Source: Cynocephalus volans (lineage: Eukaryota > Chordata > Mammalia > Dermoptera > Cynocephalidae). From it: a DNA stretch of 64,000 nt. The notes under the pieces are model-generated. The model was given only the letters and a program-made list of their open reading frames with translations, was not told the origin of the DNA and did no database searches. Of the stretch, positions 11,663 to 23,964 are shown one piece after another; within the stretch, counting starts at the first letter, position 1, and each line of letters opens with the position of its first letter. Position numbers and translations under genes: made by a program. Where the stretch lies: the NCBI RefSeq assembly GCF_027409185.1, contig NC_084463.1:116908133-116972132 (forward strand), in the 5' to 3' direction.

Positions 11663-12659
11663 CTATTTTTCAGGAACCAAACCCAGTACTCCCTTGAGGA
11701 TTTCTTGTAAGGGTGATCGTGTGGTAGTGAACTCCCACAGTTTTTGTTTGTCTGAGAAATATACTATTTGCCCTTCATTTCGGAAGGATAGCCTTGCAGG
11801 GTAGAGTATTCTTGGCTGTCAATCTTTGTCTTTTAGTATTTTGAATATATCATCCCATTCCTTTCTAGCTTTTAGGGTTTGTGATGAAAATTCCGATGTT
11901 AGCCTGATTGGGCTTCCTTATAGGTGATTTGACGCTTTTCTCTGGCAGCTTTTAAGATTCTCTCTTTGTCTCTGAGTTTTGCCAATTTGACTATAACACG
12001 TCTTGGAGAAGGCCTTTTTGGGTTGAATATGTTTGGAGATCGTTGAGCTTCCTGGATCTGAAGATCTGTGATTTTTCCTATACCTGGGAAGTTTTCTGCC
12101 ACTATTTTATTGAATATGTTTTCAATGCAATCTCCGTTTTCCTCCCCTTCTGGAATACCATGACTCGGATATTTGAGTGCTTAATGTTGTCTGATATCTC
12201 TCTCAGATTTTCTTCAATGTCTTTGATTCTTTTTTCTTTCTTTTTGTCTGCTTGTGTTATTTCAAACAGCCCATCTTCAAGTTCAGAGGTTCTCTCTTCA
12301 ACTTCGACAAGCCTGCAGGTTAAACTCTCCATTGTGTTTTTAATTTCACTGAATAACTTCTTCAGTTCAGCAAGTTCTGCTACATTTTTTTTCAGGACAT
12401 TGATTTCCTTGTACATTTCCTCTTTCAGGTCCTGTATACTTTTCCTCGTTTCATCATGATGTCTAGCTGAGTTTTCTTGTATCTCACTCAGTTTCCTTAG
12501 AATTATCACTCGAAATTCCTTGTCAGTCATTTCAAGGGCTTCTTGTTCTATAGGATCTAGAGTTTGAGATTTATTAACTTTTGGTGGTGTACTTTCTTGA
12601 TTTTTTGTATTTCTGGTATCTTTTTTTTGATGTTTATTCATTGTGGCAGGGGGTTTCAC
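11663..12659 (-). pseudogene. L1 ORF1 (RNA-binding chaperone), frame-disrupted
   Basis: The N-terminal 185 codons (12,659-12,102) are open: a Lys-rich start, then a long heptad-rich coiled coil (LSEIQENSARHHDETRKS onwards), typical of the ORF1p trimerisation region. The RRM/C-terminal part continues in another frame (12,102-11,899; PGIGKITDLQIQEAQRSPN, the conserved L1 segment), and then in a third frame with recognisable C-terminal sequence to a stop at about 11,663. At least two frame disruptions therefore inactivate it. ORF1p normally coats L1 RNA and acts as a nucleic-acid chaperone in the cytoplasm. Confidence 0.85.
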
Positions 12660-13430
12660 AGTCCACCGGTTTGAGACTATTGACTAGCTAAGATGTTGCT
12701 GTGGTTGCCAATTTGGTATGGCTACCTCCGTGACTGCTCAGTTGGCCTCTAGTGCCTTGTGTGTATGGTTGCCTTGGGTCTTGGGCCTCTCCGGGGAACC
12801 AACTCTCTGGTCAGCTTGGACTCTGCTGGGCTGCTGGATCATGGGGCGGTACTGCAGGGTGTGTGATCTCTTCTGAGCTTTCACTTCCCGTGCAGGACTT
12901 CTCCCTGTTCCGTGCGCTCTGGCCCAGGCTGTTGGATCGTGCAGTGGCGACCCCACAGGGTGTGTGGTTTCTGTCGAGTCTCCGCCTCCCTAGCCGGACG
13001 TCTCCCCGCTCTGTGCACATTGGGCTGGGCTGGGACGTGTCTTTTGCAACCCTCGTCTATCAGCTGGGCCTTCAAGACCCTGCTTGGCACTGCCTCGCCC
13101 AGGAAGTCTACCAGGTTTCTGCTCAGCGCAGACGACTGGTCGCTCTGGGTGCCTTTGTAGCACTGTGTATATCTTTCTCGGGACTTATCACCTTCCTCCT
13201 GGTATCGCGGTTATTTGTGTACTTGTCTTATCTCCCACACCAGAGCGTGAGCTCCTCGGGGGTGGAGCCCACAGCACACGGTTCTCCTTTGTATCCCCCT
13301 GGCGTGGACCGAGTCCGGTGCCTGCCCGCAGTCAGCTCTCCGGCAGGTTCAAGCGAACTTGGGAACTCTCCAACCACACTATTCCTAACCAGAAATCGGT
13401 TAGATATATTCTCAGGATATTTAGCCTTCT
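12660..13430 (-). promoter_or_regulatory. L1 5' UTR (internal promoter region)
   Basis: Roughly 770 bp of moderately GC-rich, non-coding sequence preceding the L1 ORF1 start codon at 12,659. In L1 elements this segment holds the internal Pol II promoter. Its preservation shows that the insertion was not 5'-truncated. Open frames on both strands here are composition effects. The exact first base is not certain. Confidence 0.65.
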
Positions 13431-14464
13431 AAGGTGAGTGACATTTTGGTCCCCACCACATGGGCCTTCAGAAATAAGCCCTGGAAATGAGCTATGAACC
13501 TTAGGAAATTGGCAAAGATTAGAGCCCAGCCAAAGCCTCTTTGAACTCCTGATTTTGGGGCCTCACTGGGCCACTGAAGAAGGGAAGGTGCTCCTCTGTG
13601 GCTTGTCCTGTATGAAATGCTTTCCTTGTTCCATTTAATTTTTTAATTTTTTAATTTTTGGACCTTGTTCCTTCTCTAATCATCCACCCTATCTCCCTTT
13701 TCTCCTCCAGCCCCTTCTCTCAACCGAGGTCAGAAACCAGTCTAGAAAGGCTGTCTCAGCCACACAGCACAGCCAGCATGGTGTTGCGTAGGAGTGCTAA
13801 GGAGCACAGGAGACTTAGAGGAATGTACTCTACAACCTGAAGGAATTCCCCCAACTTCTGTGAAGCCCTGTTTAACTCCCTTCTAAATTATGGGGTTGGA
13901 CTAGAAGATGTCTAAAACTCCCATCCCTCTAGGCAAGCTCTGTCCCAGAGCTTCCTCTATATGATCACATCTCTGCAGTGTGAAGTGATGCTTTCACTCT
14001 GGTGGAACAGCCAGGCTATGGAGCAAACTGTTTTCTTAGAGCAGTTCAGATGGTTTTTTTTGCCACTTTTTTTTTTCACTCACAACGTGTACTTTCAAAG
14101 CCAGACCTGAGGTGGAGAAATCATGTCTGCCTTGCTCACAACCACACACCTAGCCTCAAGTACCATGGTAGGCACTCAATAAATAATTGTTCAATGTATG
14201 CATGTATACACGCCAGCTGTTCTTTAAGCTGAGCACCTGGCAGTGTGTAGTTACACAATGCAGGACACGGAGCAAACACAGGTATTTCTTCCTACCATCA
14301 GGACCATCCCATCGTACAAAGTCGAGACCTGAGATCTCCCAGTCCACCTTAGCGGGGGCATCCCTCCCCCTCCCAGCACTAATCTTGCAGATGGGTGAAC
14401 ATTCTGGAAAGGTGAGGCAACTTCCTACTTTCTCCCTCCACCACTCCACATTTCACACCATGAT
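13431..14464. other. Intronic sequence, nothing recognised
   Basis: Flanks the 5' side of the full-length L1. It contains ATTTTTTAATTTTTTAATTT at about 13,637 and no coding signal. Confidence 0.45.
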
Positions 14465-14880
14465 CAGATGAATCACCCTAAAACTGTTTCCCACCATGTC
14501 AACTGTCTGTTCAAAAGCTTGCAACAGCTCCCCATCACCAGAGAATTGGGCAAAACTCCCCGATCCAGTGTTCAAGGTCTCCTTCCAACCAACCAGCCTC
14601 CTTCCCTTTCCAAAGAGGCTCCCACATTTCACATCCAAGAAGCCCCCACTTCAGCCTACACCCTCCGTCTCTATACCATTGCTCACACCACAGCTCCCTT
14701 TCCCCCCAACGATGAAGCCTTCTCAGCCCACCTCAGTCCCACTGGCTGCTTCTTTTCAGACTTCCAAATAGTGCTCCTATTTATCCCTCCTCACCCCTGC
14801 TGTATCTCTCCAGATAAGAACAAGCAATTTCAACCATGTTGAATAGACAAGGACAATGTCATCCTGGCCTCTTCTCTGCA
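14465..14880 (+). mobile_element. L2 LINE 3' fragment
   Basis: TTCAAAAGCTTGCAACAGCT followed by CCCCATCACCAGAGAATTGG and a CT-rich body follow the degraded L2 3' end order. Short open frames are incidental. Confidence 0.6.
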
Positions 14881-15069
14881 TCTTTTCAGTGTCAGCGTCA
14901 TGCTGTATACACAGCAGTTATGCAGTACCTGACTGGTTAACTCCCACTCTGCCCCAACTCAGAGACTCCACCCCTCGCCTACCATTCCAATGCCAAAACC
15001 ACACAGGCAACAGTGCCTACCTGCCCAGACCATGGCCCAGTCCCTGCTCTAGGATCACAGGCAGCTACA

Positions 15070-15260
15070 ACAAAGCACACTGCCTGAGGGCAGACAGACC
15101 TGTGGTCAAATCCTGGTATTACCAATTCCAAGCTGGGCAACCTAAGCAAGTTATTCACCCTCTCTGAGCCTTGGTATCCTTGTCTGTAAAATCTTCAGTG
15201 GGCTGTGAGGATGAAATGAGATTACATAAGGTGTCCCACACTTAGCAGATGTGAGGCAAA
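15070..15260 (+). mobile_element. MIR SINE
   Basis: CAAGTTATTCACCCTCTCTG, CCTTGTCTGTAAAATCTTCA and GGATGAAATGAGATTACATA. Confidence 0.8.
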
Positions 15261-15841
15261 GCTTTCCCCTCCTCCTTTGGCATCCCAACAAAACCCCATT
15301 GGCTTGGATGTTGTGCATGAAACCGGTTGGACAGCAGGCACACTTCATCTCCCTCACCTCCAGTTGGCTCCCTAAAGCAGAGGAAACAAGCCCGAATTTA
15401 CTTCCATTCCCCTCAAGGAGGGAAGTCTCTGGAAGAGGTCTTTGTTAGCACAAATTTAGTTTAAAAGCCTCTTTATGGGCCAGACACACTGTTTCTATTC
15501 GTAAGAGGGAGGGAGAATCAGCCTACAGCTTAATATCACTTAATGCTGATAACAAAGCCTTTTGTTCCCATCTCTCAATTAAATTCTGCAGTAACTGGCA
15601 GCTACCTACTCCTGTTGCTTGAGGGAAACAAGGCAGACAAGAACAAGGGATGGTCCTTGTTCACAGAGTCCAGACACAAAACAGTTATGGAGCAGCACAA
15701 AACAGAAAGTCACACACAGGCAAGGAGAGGTGCAGCAGGCTTGAGAAAACCCAAGCTTGATGGGATTTAGAATCATGGAGAATAACGGCAAAGGGGTAGC
15801 AGACTAGATGCTGCACGCGTGGTTTTTCCATTCTTTCATTT

Positions 15842-15910
15842 GTTTTTATTTGTTTTGTTTTGTTTTTGGCAGCTAGCCAGTACAGAGATCTGATCCCTTG
15901 ATGTTGGTGC
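15842..15910 (-). mobile_element. 5'-truncated monomeric tRNA-SINE
   Basis: On the minus strand it reads as the 3' half of the monomer type (ATCAGATCTCTGTACTGGCTAG then GCTGCCAAAAACAAAAC). Flanked by TCCATTCTTTCATTT (15,827-15,841) and TCCATTCTCTCATTG (15,911-15,925), a 15-bp duplication with two differences. Confidence 0.75.
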
Positions 15911-16231
15911 TCCATTCTCTCATTGGATATATGTATATATCTAGCTGTGTTCAGAAAAATAGATCTGCAACATCATTTAATGGTTGCATGGCTCCATAAT
16001 TTAGTTACCCAATTCCTAATTGATAGCCAGTCAGGTTGTTTGCAATTTCTTAGTATTATAAACAAGGCTGCGATGAACATCCTTGGAAATAGACCTTTGC
16101 AGTTTGTCTACTTACTATCCTAGAAAGATGGAGTCAGAGCGATGTAATGGTCAGATGCCTATATTTTGATTACCTCAACAAACAACAAAACTATCTAATG
16201 TGCATATATAGAGTTTTACCCTTTCCCAAAA

Positions 16232-16278
16232 CATATACATACAAACATGTGCACACATGTACACACACAAATGTGCCC
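16232..16278. repeat. Degenerate (CA/TA)n microsatellite
   Basis: Alternating ACATATACATACAAACATGT and ACACATGTACACACACAAAT tracts. Confidence 0.7.
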
Positions 16279-16289
16279 CCTCTCTTCCT

Positions 16290-16860
16290 CCACGTCCACA
16301 TCCCTGCCTCAGTTCAGGCCTGCATCATCTCTCATTTAGACTGCCACAAGACTCCTCTAGTAGGTTTCCCTGCCACTGGACAGGTCTTTGAGATTGGTAA
16401 AGTACCAACCTGATTCTCACTCCAGTGCCTCAAGTCATTCCACAGCACCCCCAACACCTTCAGGACAAAGCCCTGACCCTTAGCCACCTCCAGTCTGATC
16501 TCCAGGGCCACCTCTTCCCCACACGCCCCACAGCCTACCTTCACACTTTTACGTACTTCCGCAGTGCCAACGTGCACTTGCCTCTACCTTGAGCCCCCTC
16601 CCTTTCTTATCCATGCCCCGCTCAAGTGTCACCTCCTCTAGGAAGCCTCCCCTGACCTCCCAAAATACCTTCTATGTGCCTCTTGCAAAGCACTTACCAG
16701 ACTGTCATGTTCACATCCATCCACTCACACACTGCCCCCCTCACTTCCATCTCTGGACTTCATGAGGAAGAGACCATATTCTGTCCATCCTTAGATGCCT
16801 GGCTGTGGGCACAGTTGGTCAAGCAAAGATTGGTTGAATGAATGAATAAATGAAAAAGAA
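16290..16860 (+). mobile_element. L2 LINE 3' end
   Basis: ACCTCCTCTAGGAAGCCTCC, TTGCAAAGCACTTACCAGAC and the tail TTGGTTGAATGAATGAATAA are diagnostic of L2. Confidence 0.8.
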
Positions 16861-16894
16861 TACACAAGAATGTATGACCTTTTCCTCCTAAAAA

Positions 16895-17035
16895 CAACAG
16901 TGGGAGGTGGGCACAACTAGATGGTTATTCCCATTTTACAGATGTGGAATCTGAGGCCCAACTTGCTCAAGGTCACAGAGCCAGGGTGATACCCCAGCTC
17001 TCCTGATTCTTAAGCCCAATAATCACAGAGCTAAG
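16895..17035 (-). mobile_element. MIR SINE
   Basis: CCCATTTTACAGATGTGGAA and CTCAAGGTCACAGAGCCAGG are the MIR core in reverse. Confidence 0.8.
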
Positions 17036-17227
17036 GTAGCATGAACTACACATCACCATAGCTCCCTAAAATTAAAACTTTCCACTCTTTTTTCCCCTTA
17101 ATCTTTCTAAGGCTTTTCACCATTTTCATTGTTTACAATGAGATATACTTGCAAGATACTCAGTTTTGGGGAACTTGGCCCTATAAAATCAGCAAGATGG
17201 GGGGAAAAAAAGACATATTTCCCTCTT

Positions 17228-17690
17228 CTTGAGGAGTGCTGTGGATTTAGTATCCCCCCCAAATCGCTGAAGCTTAAATTGCATCCCCCAAAGTTCCAGG
17301 TATTGGAAACTTGGCCCCCATTGTGACAGTGTAAAGAGGGTGGGAAACCCTATCATGGTAATTGAAAGATGAGGCCTTGAAGAGGTGATTAGACTGTAGG
17401 ACCATGCAATAGTGAACAGATTAAAAATGGTGGTCAGGAGTGTGGTTCTGAGGGCTTTAAAAGGAGAGTGCATGAGGAACTAGCTCTGCCCTCTCTCTGC
17501 TCTGCCATTTCTGTCATGTGAGACCCCTGGGTCCCTGTTGCCACCACCAAGGCCTTCACCAGAAGTGTTCCCTGGACTCTGGACTTCCCAGCCCCCAAAA
17601 CTGTAAGAATAAATTTCATTTTCTTTATAAATTATCCAGTTCTGAGTACTTTTGTTATAAGCAACAGAAACGTACTGATACAAGGAGAGA
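17228..17690 (+). mobile_element. MaLR-type (MLT1/MST-like) solo LTR
   Basis: It matches the order of mammalian apparent LTR retrotransposon LTRs: AAGCTTAAATTGCATCCCCC, GAGGTGATTAGACTGTAGG, GGACTTCCCAGCCCCCAAAA, then AATAAATTTCATTTTC (polyadenylation signal) and AGCAACAGAAACGTACTGAT. Only a solo LTR is seen, antisense to PLEKHA7; there is no internal retroviral sequence. Confidence 0.75.
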
Positions 17691-18169
17691 TTAGTTTATC
17701 TGGCTAATCTCACATCAGAGCAATTCTCTTTGATCTATAAATATTTCTCATCATTTGGGTAGCTAGTGGCCCACTCACTGACATTCAAGTCCATCATAAG
17801 CTAGCAGGTTTGTATACAGAGGTTAGGTCTCCACATCTTCTGAGGCTACCCTGTGTCTGCCACCTAGCTGTCACCACAAGGAGCAGCCACACCAGGGAGT
17901 GCATCCAATGGCTGAGAAGCAAGGGATCCTGCCACAGACAGACTGGAGGGAGGCAGAAATGTCTCTGACCCACAGCAATGGCCAAGAGCCATAGGAAGAG
18001 CCAGGCAGGACAAAGGGACCCCTGCCTAGACCTCCCTGATCCACTCTACCACTTCAATTCCCATTTCCCCCAAAGGAACTCAGCCCAGTATTGAGCCTAG
18101 AAAGAGAGATACTGGACAAAAAAAGCTACATCAGACCTTTAGGGAGAATTGCAACAGCAACAACAGCTA

Positions 18170-18320
18170 AGATCTGATGAGCACTCACAGGATAGGAGAC
18201 ACTATTCTCAACGCTTTATGTGGATTAACTTCTCAACAAGTCTATGAGACAGGTGCTGCTATTAAGGCCTGTCTAGGGCCACACAGAATTCAAACTAGAG
18301 CCAGTCTCATGGAGAGAGCC
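18170..18320 (-). mobile_element. MIR-type fragment
   Basis: TCAACGCTTTATGTGGATTA and TAGGGCCACACAGAATTCAA in reverse MIR order; diverged. Confidence 0.5.
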
Positions 18321-18799
18321 AGGCAAAAGGGCTCTCACACAGGCTGGATCCACAGGGGATGGTGGTTAGAGAATCCTCAAACACGTCCCTGGTCCAGTCT
18401 GATTCTCTGGATCCACAGCCACCTCCCATAGGGCAATCCTGGCAGAAGGCAGAACACACAGAAAGGCATGAAAGCTGAGACATCAGAGAAAAACAAGCCG
18501 TTCTTTGATGCAGTTATATTTTGGTTTGGTTTGGTTTGGGTGGGTGGGAAAGAAAAAATAACAAAATAGGACCAATTGATGAGGGGTCTCACAAATCAGT
18601 CTTGACTTTGGATGTAATCTAAATGAGCAGAGGTACACAAGTGCCTGGCACTTAGCACACAGTAGGCCTTCAATAAATTTGTATTTTAGAAAGAATGTTG
18701 CTCTGTTCCTCTTACAGTCTCAGATAAAGACCTTGCAGTGTAAATGTAATCTCGACGATGATCAGGACATAATATTAAAATGACATAATATAATGGTAA

Positions 18800-19035
18800 A
18801 TGCACTTATTAGATGTTTACTTACGATATGACAGGTATTATCCTTACCACAGTATGTATGTTAAATTCATTTAATCCTCACAAGCCTATGAGTTAGATAC
18901 TACTATTATCCCCAATTTGCAGATGAAGAAACTGAGGCACAGAGAGGTTCAGCTGGGAAGTGTTACCACTGAGATTCTAGCCCATGGTCGGTCTCACTTC
19001 AGAGTCAGTGCTCCTGACTGCTAGGCAGCCCTGGT
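18800..19035 (-). mobile_element. MIR SINE
   Basis: TTCATTTAATCCTCACAAGC, GATGAAGAAACTGAGGCACA and TCAGAGTCAGTGCTCCTGAC. Confidence 0.85.
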
Positions 19036-19039
19036 CCCC

Positions 19040-21470
19040 AGTGGGGGACAGCTTCCTGGAGCACCTATTGCTCCCCTCCCTGTGATGATGCTCCAGACCA
19101 GGCGGGCTACAGAGATGTCTCCCAGCCTCTTCACCCCCCACCCCCCGCCCTTCTCTCACCATTGCCAGTCAACCAAATGCAAACCACCCCCAGGCTGGAA
19201 ACACCATTTTCCCCCAAGAAGCTGCCAATAGTAGACAGAGGGGAAAATAAGGAGCTGCAATAACTTGGCACTTAAACTGCAAAGAGAAAATGAACGAACG
19301 AGGAGGAGTGGGCCAGCAGATTCCCCAGATTTCAGAGTGGAAAAATGTTCAATTAAAATGCGTTCTGCTGGAGCCCAGCAGCAGCACTTCAACAGAGCCA
19401 CCATTGTCTCCGTCTGAACTCTGTTGCCCATAGCCCAGCAGGAGGCAACGAAACGGGCTGTCGTCATGGAGGCGGAATGTGGGGACTGGGCCCTCCCCGA
19501 TGGCACCAGAAATGCTGCTCTGTTTACCCACGTTGCCCTTATTTAAAAACAAAACAAAAAGCCTCACTCCACCCTCGGCCCTTTGGCATGCAAGAAGCCG
19601 GGGAAGGACAGACGGTGGTGGGAGGACACTCCATATGCCAGCAATGTGCAGCGGATCTGTCAGAAGATTCCCAGTGATCCAGCCAGACTGGGAGAGACAG
19701 GCCTCCCTAAGGATGCTGGGAAAGTAATCTGAGAAATATAGAAAAATCAGATACAAATAGACATCTGCATGGGGCATAAACAGAAACTGTTAAGGCCTGG
19801 AAGGCCCCCAAGCCCCTTTAGAAAATCTTTATGCCCAGAGAATTTGGAATGTTTGGCCAAGGGATCAAGTCCAGGCCAATGTTAATGTGGACCCCCTGCA
19901 TAAATCAGAAACCCTGCAGGACAGAGCCAGGCCTGTGTGTCCAGCCAACTCTGGGGCAGAGGCAAGCTGGGACCAGCCCACCAGCCCTGCTCTCGCACCC
20001 TGGACCCCAGCCCAACCCAGGGAAGGGATGCTCCAGAGGCAGGGGCCTAGAGCCCAGCTTGCCCAGTGCTGAGCCCAGAAACAGAACGTCCAGTGCGACT
20101 GGCACACTCAAGGTGCTGACTTGTCCCTGCTCTGTTCTACAGAGGTCCCAAGGACAGGTTCAATCAGCAACCCCAGACCAGCACTGGAAGGAGAGCTGGT
20201 GGTGCTCCAAAGCCCATTCTTCAATTCTATGCCAATGTGAAACCTATGGTACCAGGGCCCCAAACAAACCAGTTTTTAAAACCCATTCTCCTGCGAAGCC
20301 CTCTGACCTCAGGTCCGTGACCCCTGGCAGGGCACAGGTGGCCCTTCAAGCTCTGGCTCTGATTTACACCTCTTAACTCTCAGTCTTCACCACCCTCACT
20401 GTCCCCTACACATACACACATGCACAATTGCTCCAGAAATAATGAACTGCCTAGAATCCCTGGGCTCTACACACTATTGAAAGACACTGCCTTATCTGCT
20501 CACTCAGTGGCCTCTTTTCCCTGCCTGACTTGGCCCACTCTCACCTTTCAGAGCCCCACTCAAGCATCATGTACTCTGCAAATCTCTCCTGTACCTCCCA
20601 ACCAGGTGATCACTCTGAGTAACAAAGCCAAAACTAAACAGAGCCTCTTGTGAAACTGGTAAACGTTTCCCTAATGGAGGTGGGGTAGGGGATTGAAGAA
20701 CGGTAGGAGGAGTATATGTGGAGAGGACTATAACTGACTCCCTCTTATTTCAAAACTAAAAGCACTGGGGGAAGTCAGAGCAGAGAAGATTTCAACCCAG
20801 CTTAAAATGGAACTTCCTCACAATGAGAATGGGACAATTACAGAAGGGGCTGCCTTGTCAGGTAGTGAGCTCTTCCTGCTACCCAAAGTAATCACGCAGA
20901 AGCAGTTTGGTCAGCACTGCTGCTGAAGAGGAACAGGTGAACCACATGAGAGACCACAGGAGGCACTCAAGACCTTTCCATAAAGGCCTGCAGATTCTAG
21001 GGATGGAGGCAGGTAGGAGGGATGCTGGGATTCCATGGGGAAGTCCTGGGAGGAGGGGAGCGGCTTTGTGGACATACTTCCAGGCCCTTCTGGGAATTCT
21101 AGACAAGGAGGAGAAGGGAAGAGCAGAGATGGAGAAAAAGAGGTTTTCCATGGGGCAGCTGACTTGGCATTCCCTGGAAAGGTTGTGTGATTTACTGGCA
21201 GCTGCTGATCTCCAGGTTGAGCTCCCTAGTCTAGGTTTGTGGAGACTAAGACTGTTTTCCTACCCCAACTCCTACACCACCCACCACACCTCACAATGAC
21301 TACTGGAGAAGATCAAGAAAGGAAAAGCCAAAGAATCAGTCACCTTCTCCCTCCTCATTCTCAAACCCAAGACTCATCACTCTCCTCCTCAGGGAGAAAG
21401 CATCCTAGACACTGTAGCTCCTGATGGGCAAGGGCCCAGGACAAGACCAGCAGACAATATAAATAGTAAT
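19040..21470. other. Intronic sequence, mostly unassigned
   Basis: No repeat identified with confidence. The open frame of 181 codons at 19,831-20,376 lies in GC-rich sequence, overlaps similar-length frames on both strands and resembles no protein I know. Treated as non-coding. Confidence 0.45.
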
Positions 21471-21483
21471 ATTATCATAAAGA

Positions 21484-21594
21484 GGGCTGGCTGGTTAGCT
21501 CAGTTGGTTAAAGCATGGTGCTAAGAATACCAAGTTCCAGGTTCAATCTCTGTACTGGCCAGCCACCAAAAAAGCCCAAATGAACAAACAAAAA
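21484..21594 (+). mobile_element. Monomeric tRNA-derived SINE
   Basis: A single tRNA-like unit with an A box TAGCTCAGTTGG and a B-like GGTTCAATCTC, ending GCCAGCCACCAAAAAAG and an A-rich tail. Flanked by ATTATCATAAAGA at 21,471-21,483 and 21,595-21,607. The tail and the duplication show that it is a retroposon, not a tRNA gene. Confidence 0.9.
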
Positions 21595-21684
21595 ATTATC
21601 ATAAAGAACAGAACTACTATTTAATGAAGGCTTATTTCATGACAGGCACTGTGCTAAACATGGTACCTAAATTGTCTTTGATCA

Positions 21685-22235
21685 GTCTACTCTATGCATA
21701 GCAATCAGAATTATCCTTCTTCTAAATCAAAAGACAGATCATGCCACTCTTCAAAGCCTTCTAACAGATTCCCTCCTGACTTGGCAAAAGCCAAACTCAA
21801 AGGCCTGCATACTGCCATCCACACACACCCCTCTCCGATGTCAGCGCCTGATCCCTTAGCTCCAGCCACTCTGGCCCCCTTGCTGTTCCTTCAGCAAGCC
21901 ACACACCCTCCAGGCTCAGGGCTTCTGCATTTGCTGTTCCCACTTCATGGAATGTTCTGCCCCCAGATGTCTACATGGCTTGATCAAATCTCTACTCAAA
22001 TGTCATCTCTGCAGAGAGGTCTCCTCTGACCATTCTACTTCCAGTCCCAGGCCTCCCAACCCCTTTCCCTGATAATTTTTCTCTATAGCACTTATCCTCT
22101 GACACTATGTATTTCAACTTTTTTGTTTGCTATCTTTCTCTCCCACTAAAACTTTGTCAGTTTTGTTCACTGTCCCAGTTTATCTAAAACAATGCCTGGT
22201 ACTGAGTAGGAGCTCAAGAAATATTTAGTAAGTGA
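21685..22235 (+). mobile_element. L2 LINE 3' end
   Basis: GCATTTGCTGTTCCCACTTC, CTCAAATGTCATCTCTGCAG, TAGCACTTATCCTCTGACAC and the tail AGTAGGAGCTCAAGAAATAT. A long, well-preserved copy. Confidence 0.85.
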
Positions 22236-22239
22236 ATAC

Positions 22240-22395
22240 AAGGTAGGTGTTCTTACTAGCTCCTGATTACAGATGTGAAAACTGAAGCTCAGAAAAGTTG
22301 ACTCACTTGTCCAAGAACACACAGCTGGTAAGGGACAGAAATGGGACTAAAACTAACATCCCCCCTTCATTCTGGGTGGCACCTTCTTTGACCAA
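22240..22395 (-). mobile_element. MIR SINE
   Basis: ACAGATGTGAAAACTGAAGC and CAAGAACACACAGCTGGTAA. Confidence 0.75.
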
Positions 22396-23099
22396 AAGGA
22401 AAAATCTAGGCATCCTACACCACAAGTGTCTTGGGTGCCAGTGGGTTAAGCACCTCTTCACTAGGTATGCATGTTCTTTCTCTGGGATTCTCAAGGCAGA
22501 TGCCTCTGCCTCATTAATCTCAGAATGCCCAGCACCTGGCCCAGGGCTGGCATGAAACAGGTGCCCACCAGACATTTGTGAATAAACCAACCCACCCCTA
22601 GGCACCTGGTCTGTCCTTCCATTTTTATTTCTTTACACGCCACTACACGTATTGCTCTTCATTTTACTGAATGGGAGGATAGGAAGAAATTCCAAGTACA
22701 TAAACATTGAACTAGAAATGGATCCTGCCTTGAAGAAATTTACAACCAAGTGAGCGAGAGAGAGAAGGAGTAAACACAAAAAGGTGTAATATGAAGCAGA
22801 ACGGTCATGTGGCAAGTCATACAGTGCCACAAGTGGGGGTGGGGAAGGCTGCACACAAGCAGCTAGACAGTCAGACCCCAGAGGCAGGCTAACAAGGGAA
22901 GGGGAAGGTGGAAACCTGCTCATTTGTTCGTTCATTCATTCAATGTTAACTTTTAAGGTTTACTTTGCCAGACACTGTGCTGAGTGCTGGGAATAGAGAG
23001 ATGAATGAATAAAGCATGAGGAGGACTCACAGGCTAATGTGGGAGAGACAGAGAGACACCAGTATAAACTGAGGTGATATGTGGCAAGAGCGATGTGAG

Positions 23100-23215
23100 C
23101 ACATGGGTCCCGTGCCCAGACACCTTTGTTTTGTTCACTGCTGTCATCCCCAGCACTTACAACATGGCCAGGCTCAGATAAGCTTCTCAGTACATAATTA
23201 TTGAATAAAAAAATG
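23100..23215 (+). mobile_element. L2 LINE terminal fragment
   Basis: TTGTTTTGTTCACTGCTGTC through AATTATTGAATAAAAAAATG matches the L2 3' terminus. Confidence 0.6.
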
Positions 23216-23964
23216 AAAGTACCAATGAAGGGATGTCACAAAGCCAGCCTCAGTGGTGGGTGTTCAGGGAAGGCTTCCCCAGCTAACATCTGGGTCTTAA
23301 AGAATGCACAGAAGTTATCTGGATGAATAGCAGGATTCCTGGTGATGGAAACTGTGAAAGCAAAGACATGGAAGCAAGACAGTGCTACAGCAATATGATG
23401 TTGCTGGAGTGTATTCAGGCCAGGGAAGAATGCTGTGATTTGACAAGATGCAGATCACATGAAGAGAAGCTCAAGGTAGGAACACCTGGGAAGGCCCTGA
23501 TCAGGAGGCACATTAGAATGAGGTCTTGGGGCTCCTGGATGGAGCACAGGACCAAGGCAGGACAACCAGTCAAGACCAGCTGCACCAGTGCAGGTGTGAG
23601 CTACTGAGGGCAAGGCCTTCAGGAGGCACCAGAGAAAGGCACCCTTTACTAATTACAAGAACCCGTTACCAGTCACAGTCACCAGATACTGAGAAGGGAA
23701 GCATTCAGAGAGCCCAAACACACTTGTGAGTGCATGGGAAAGTAAAGCTCCACCAGAGTCCTCCTGCGAATGCAGCAAGACTACCTGGGAGAGATGATGC
23801 TAGCAGAACCAGGTCACACCTCGTGCACAATCACCATGACCCTCATGACTGGCTGGGGCAAGGAGGAAGTCAGGGAGAAAAAAATAGAAAAATCACTCAC
23901 TGTTTATTTCACTTTCGCTTTGAGCACACCAGCAGTGGGGAGAAGACGTCCTGGCCCAGGAGTG

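Larger units (their letters stand above)
7450..13430 (-). mobile_element. Full-length, inactivated LINE-1
   Basis: About 6 kb, running 5' to 3' on the minus strand, the same direction as PLEKHA7. In element order: GC-rich 5' UTR (about 13,430-12,660), ORF1 (12,659-11,663), spacer of about 190 bp, ORF2 (11,475-7,663), 3' UTR with a purine-rich stretch (CT-rich on +) and an A-rich tail near 7,450. The 3' half is clearly the same lineage as the truncated copy at 51,532-53,653, including the end ACATTGT...CGACAAAATAAAA. ORF2 carries several nonsense changes and ORF1 frame breaks, so the copy is dead. I could not identify a convincing target-site duplication. The 5' boundary is approximate. Confidence 0.9.

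Noticed and set aside
7663-12659. The full-length L1 as an active element
   Set aside because: ORF2 has five in-frame stops and a small deletion, and ORF1 has frame breaks.
17228-17690. A provirus
   Set aside because: Only a MaLR-type LTR is present; no internal coding region or second LTR adjoins it.
19831-20376. 181-codon plus-strand frame
   Set aside because: No domain or family resemblance, low-complexity composition, and equally long frames overlap on the opposite strand.
21484-21594. A tRNA gene
   Set aside because: A-rich 3' tail, flanking 13-bp duplication and imperfect B box show a tRNA-derived SINE; no cloverleaf 3' acceptor pairing was seen.
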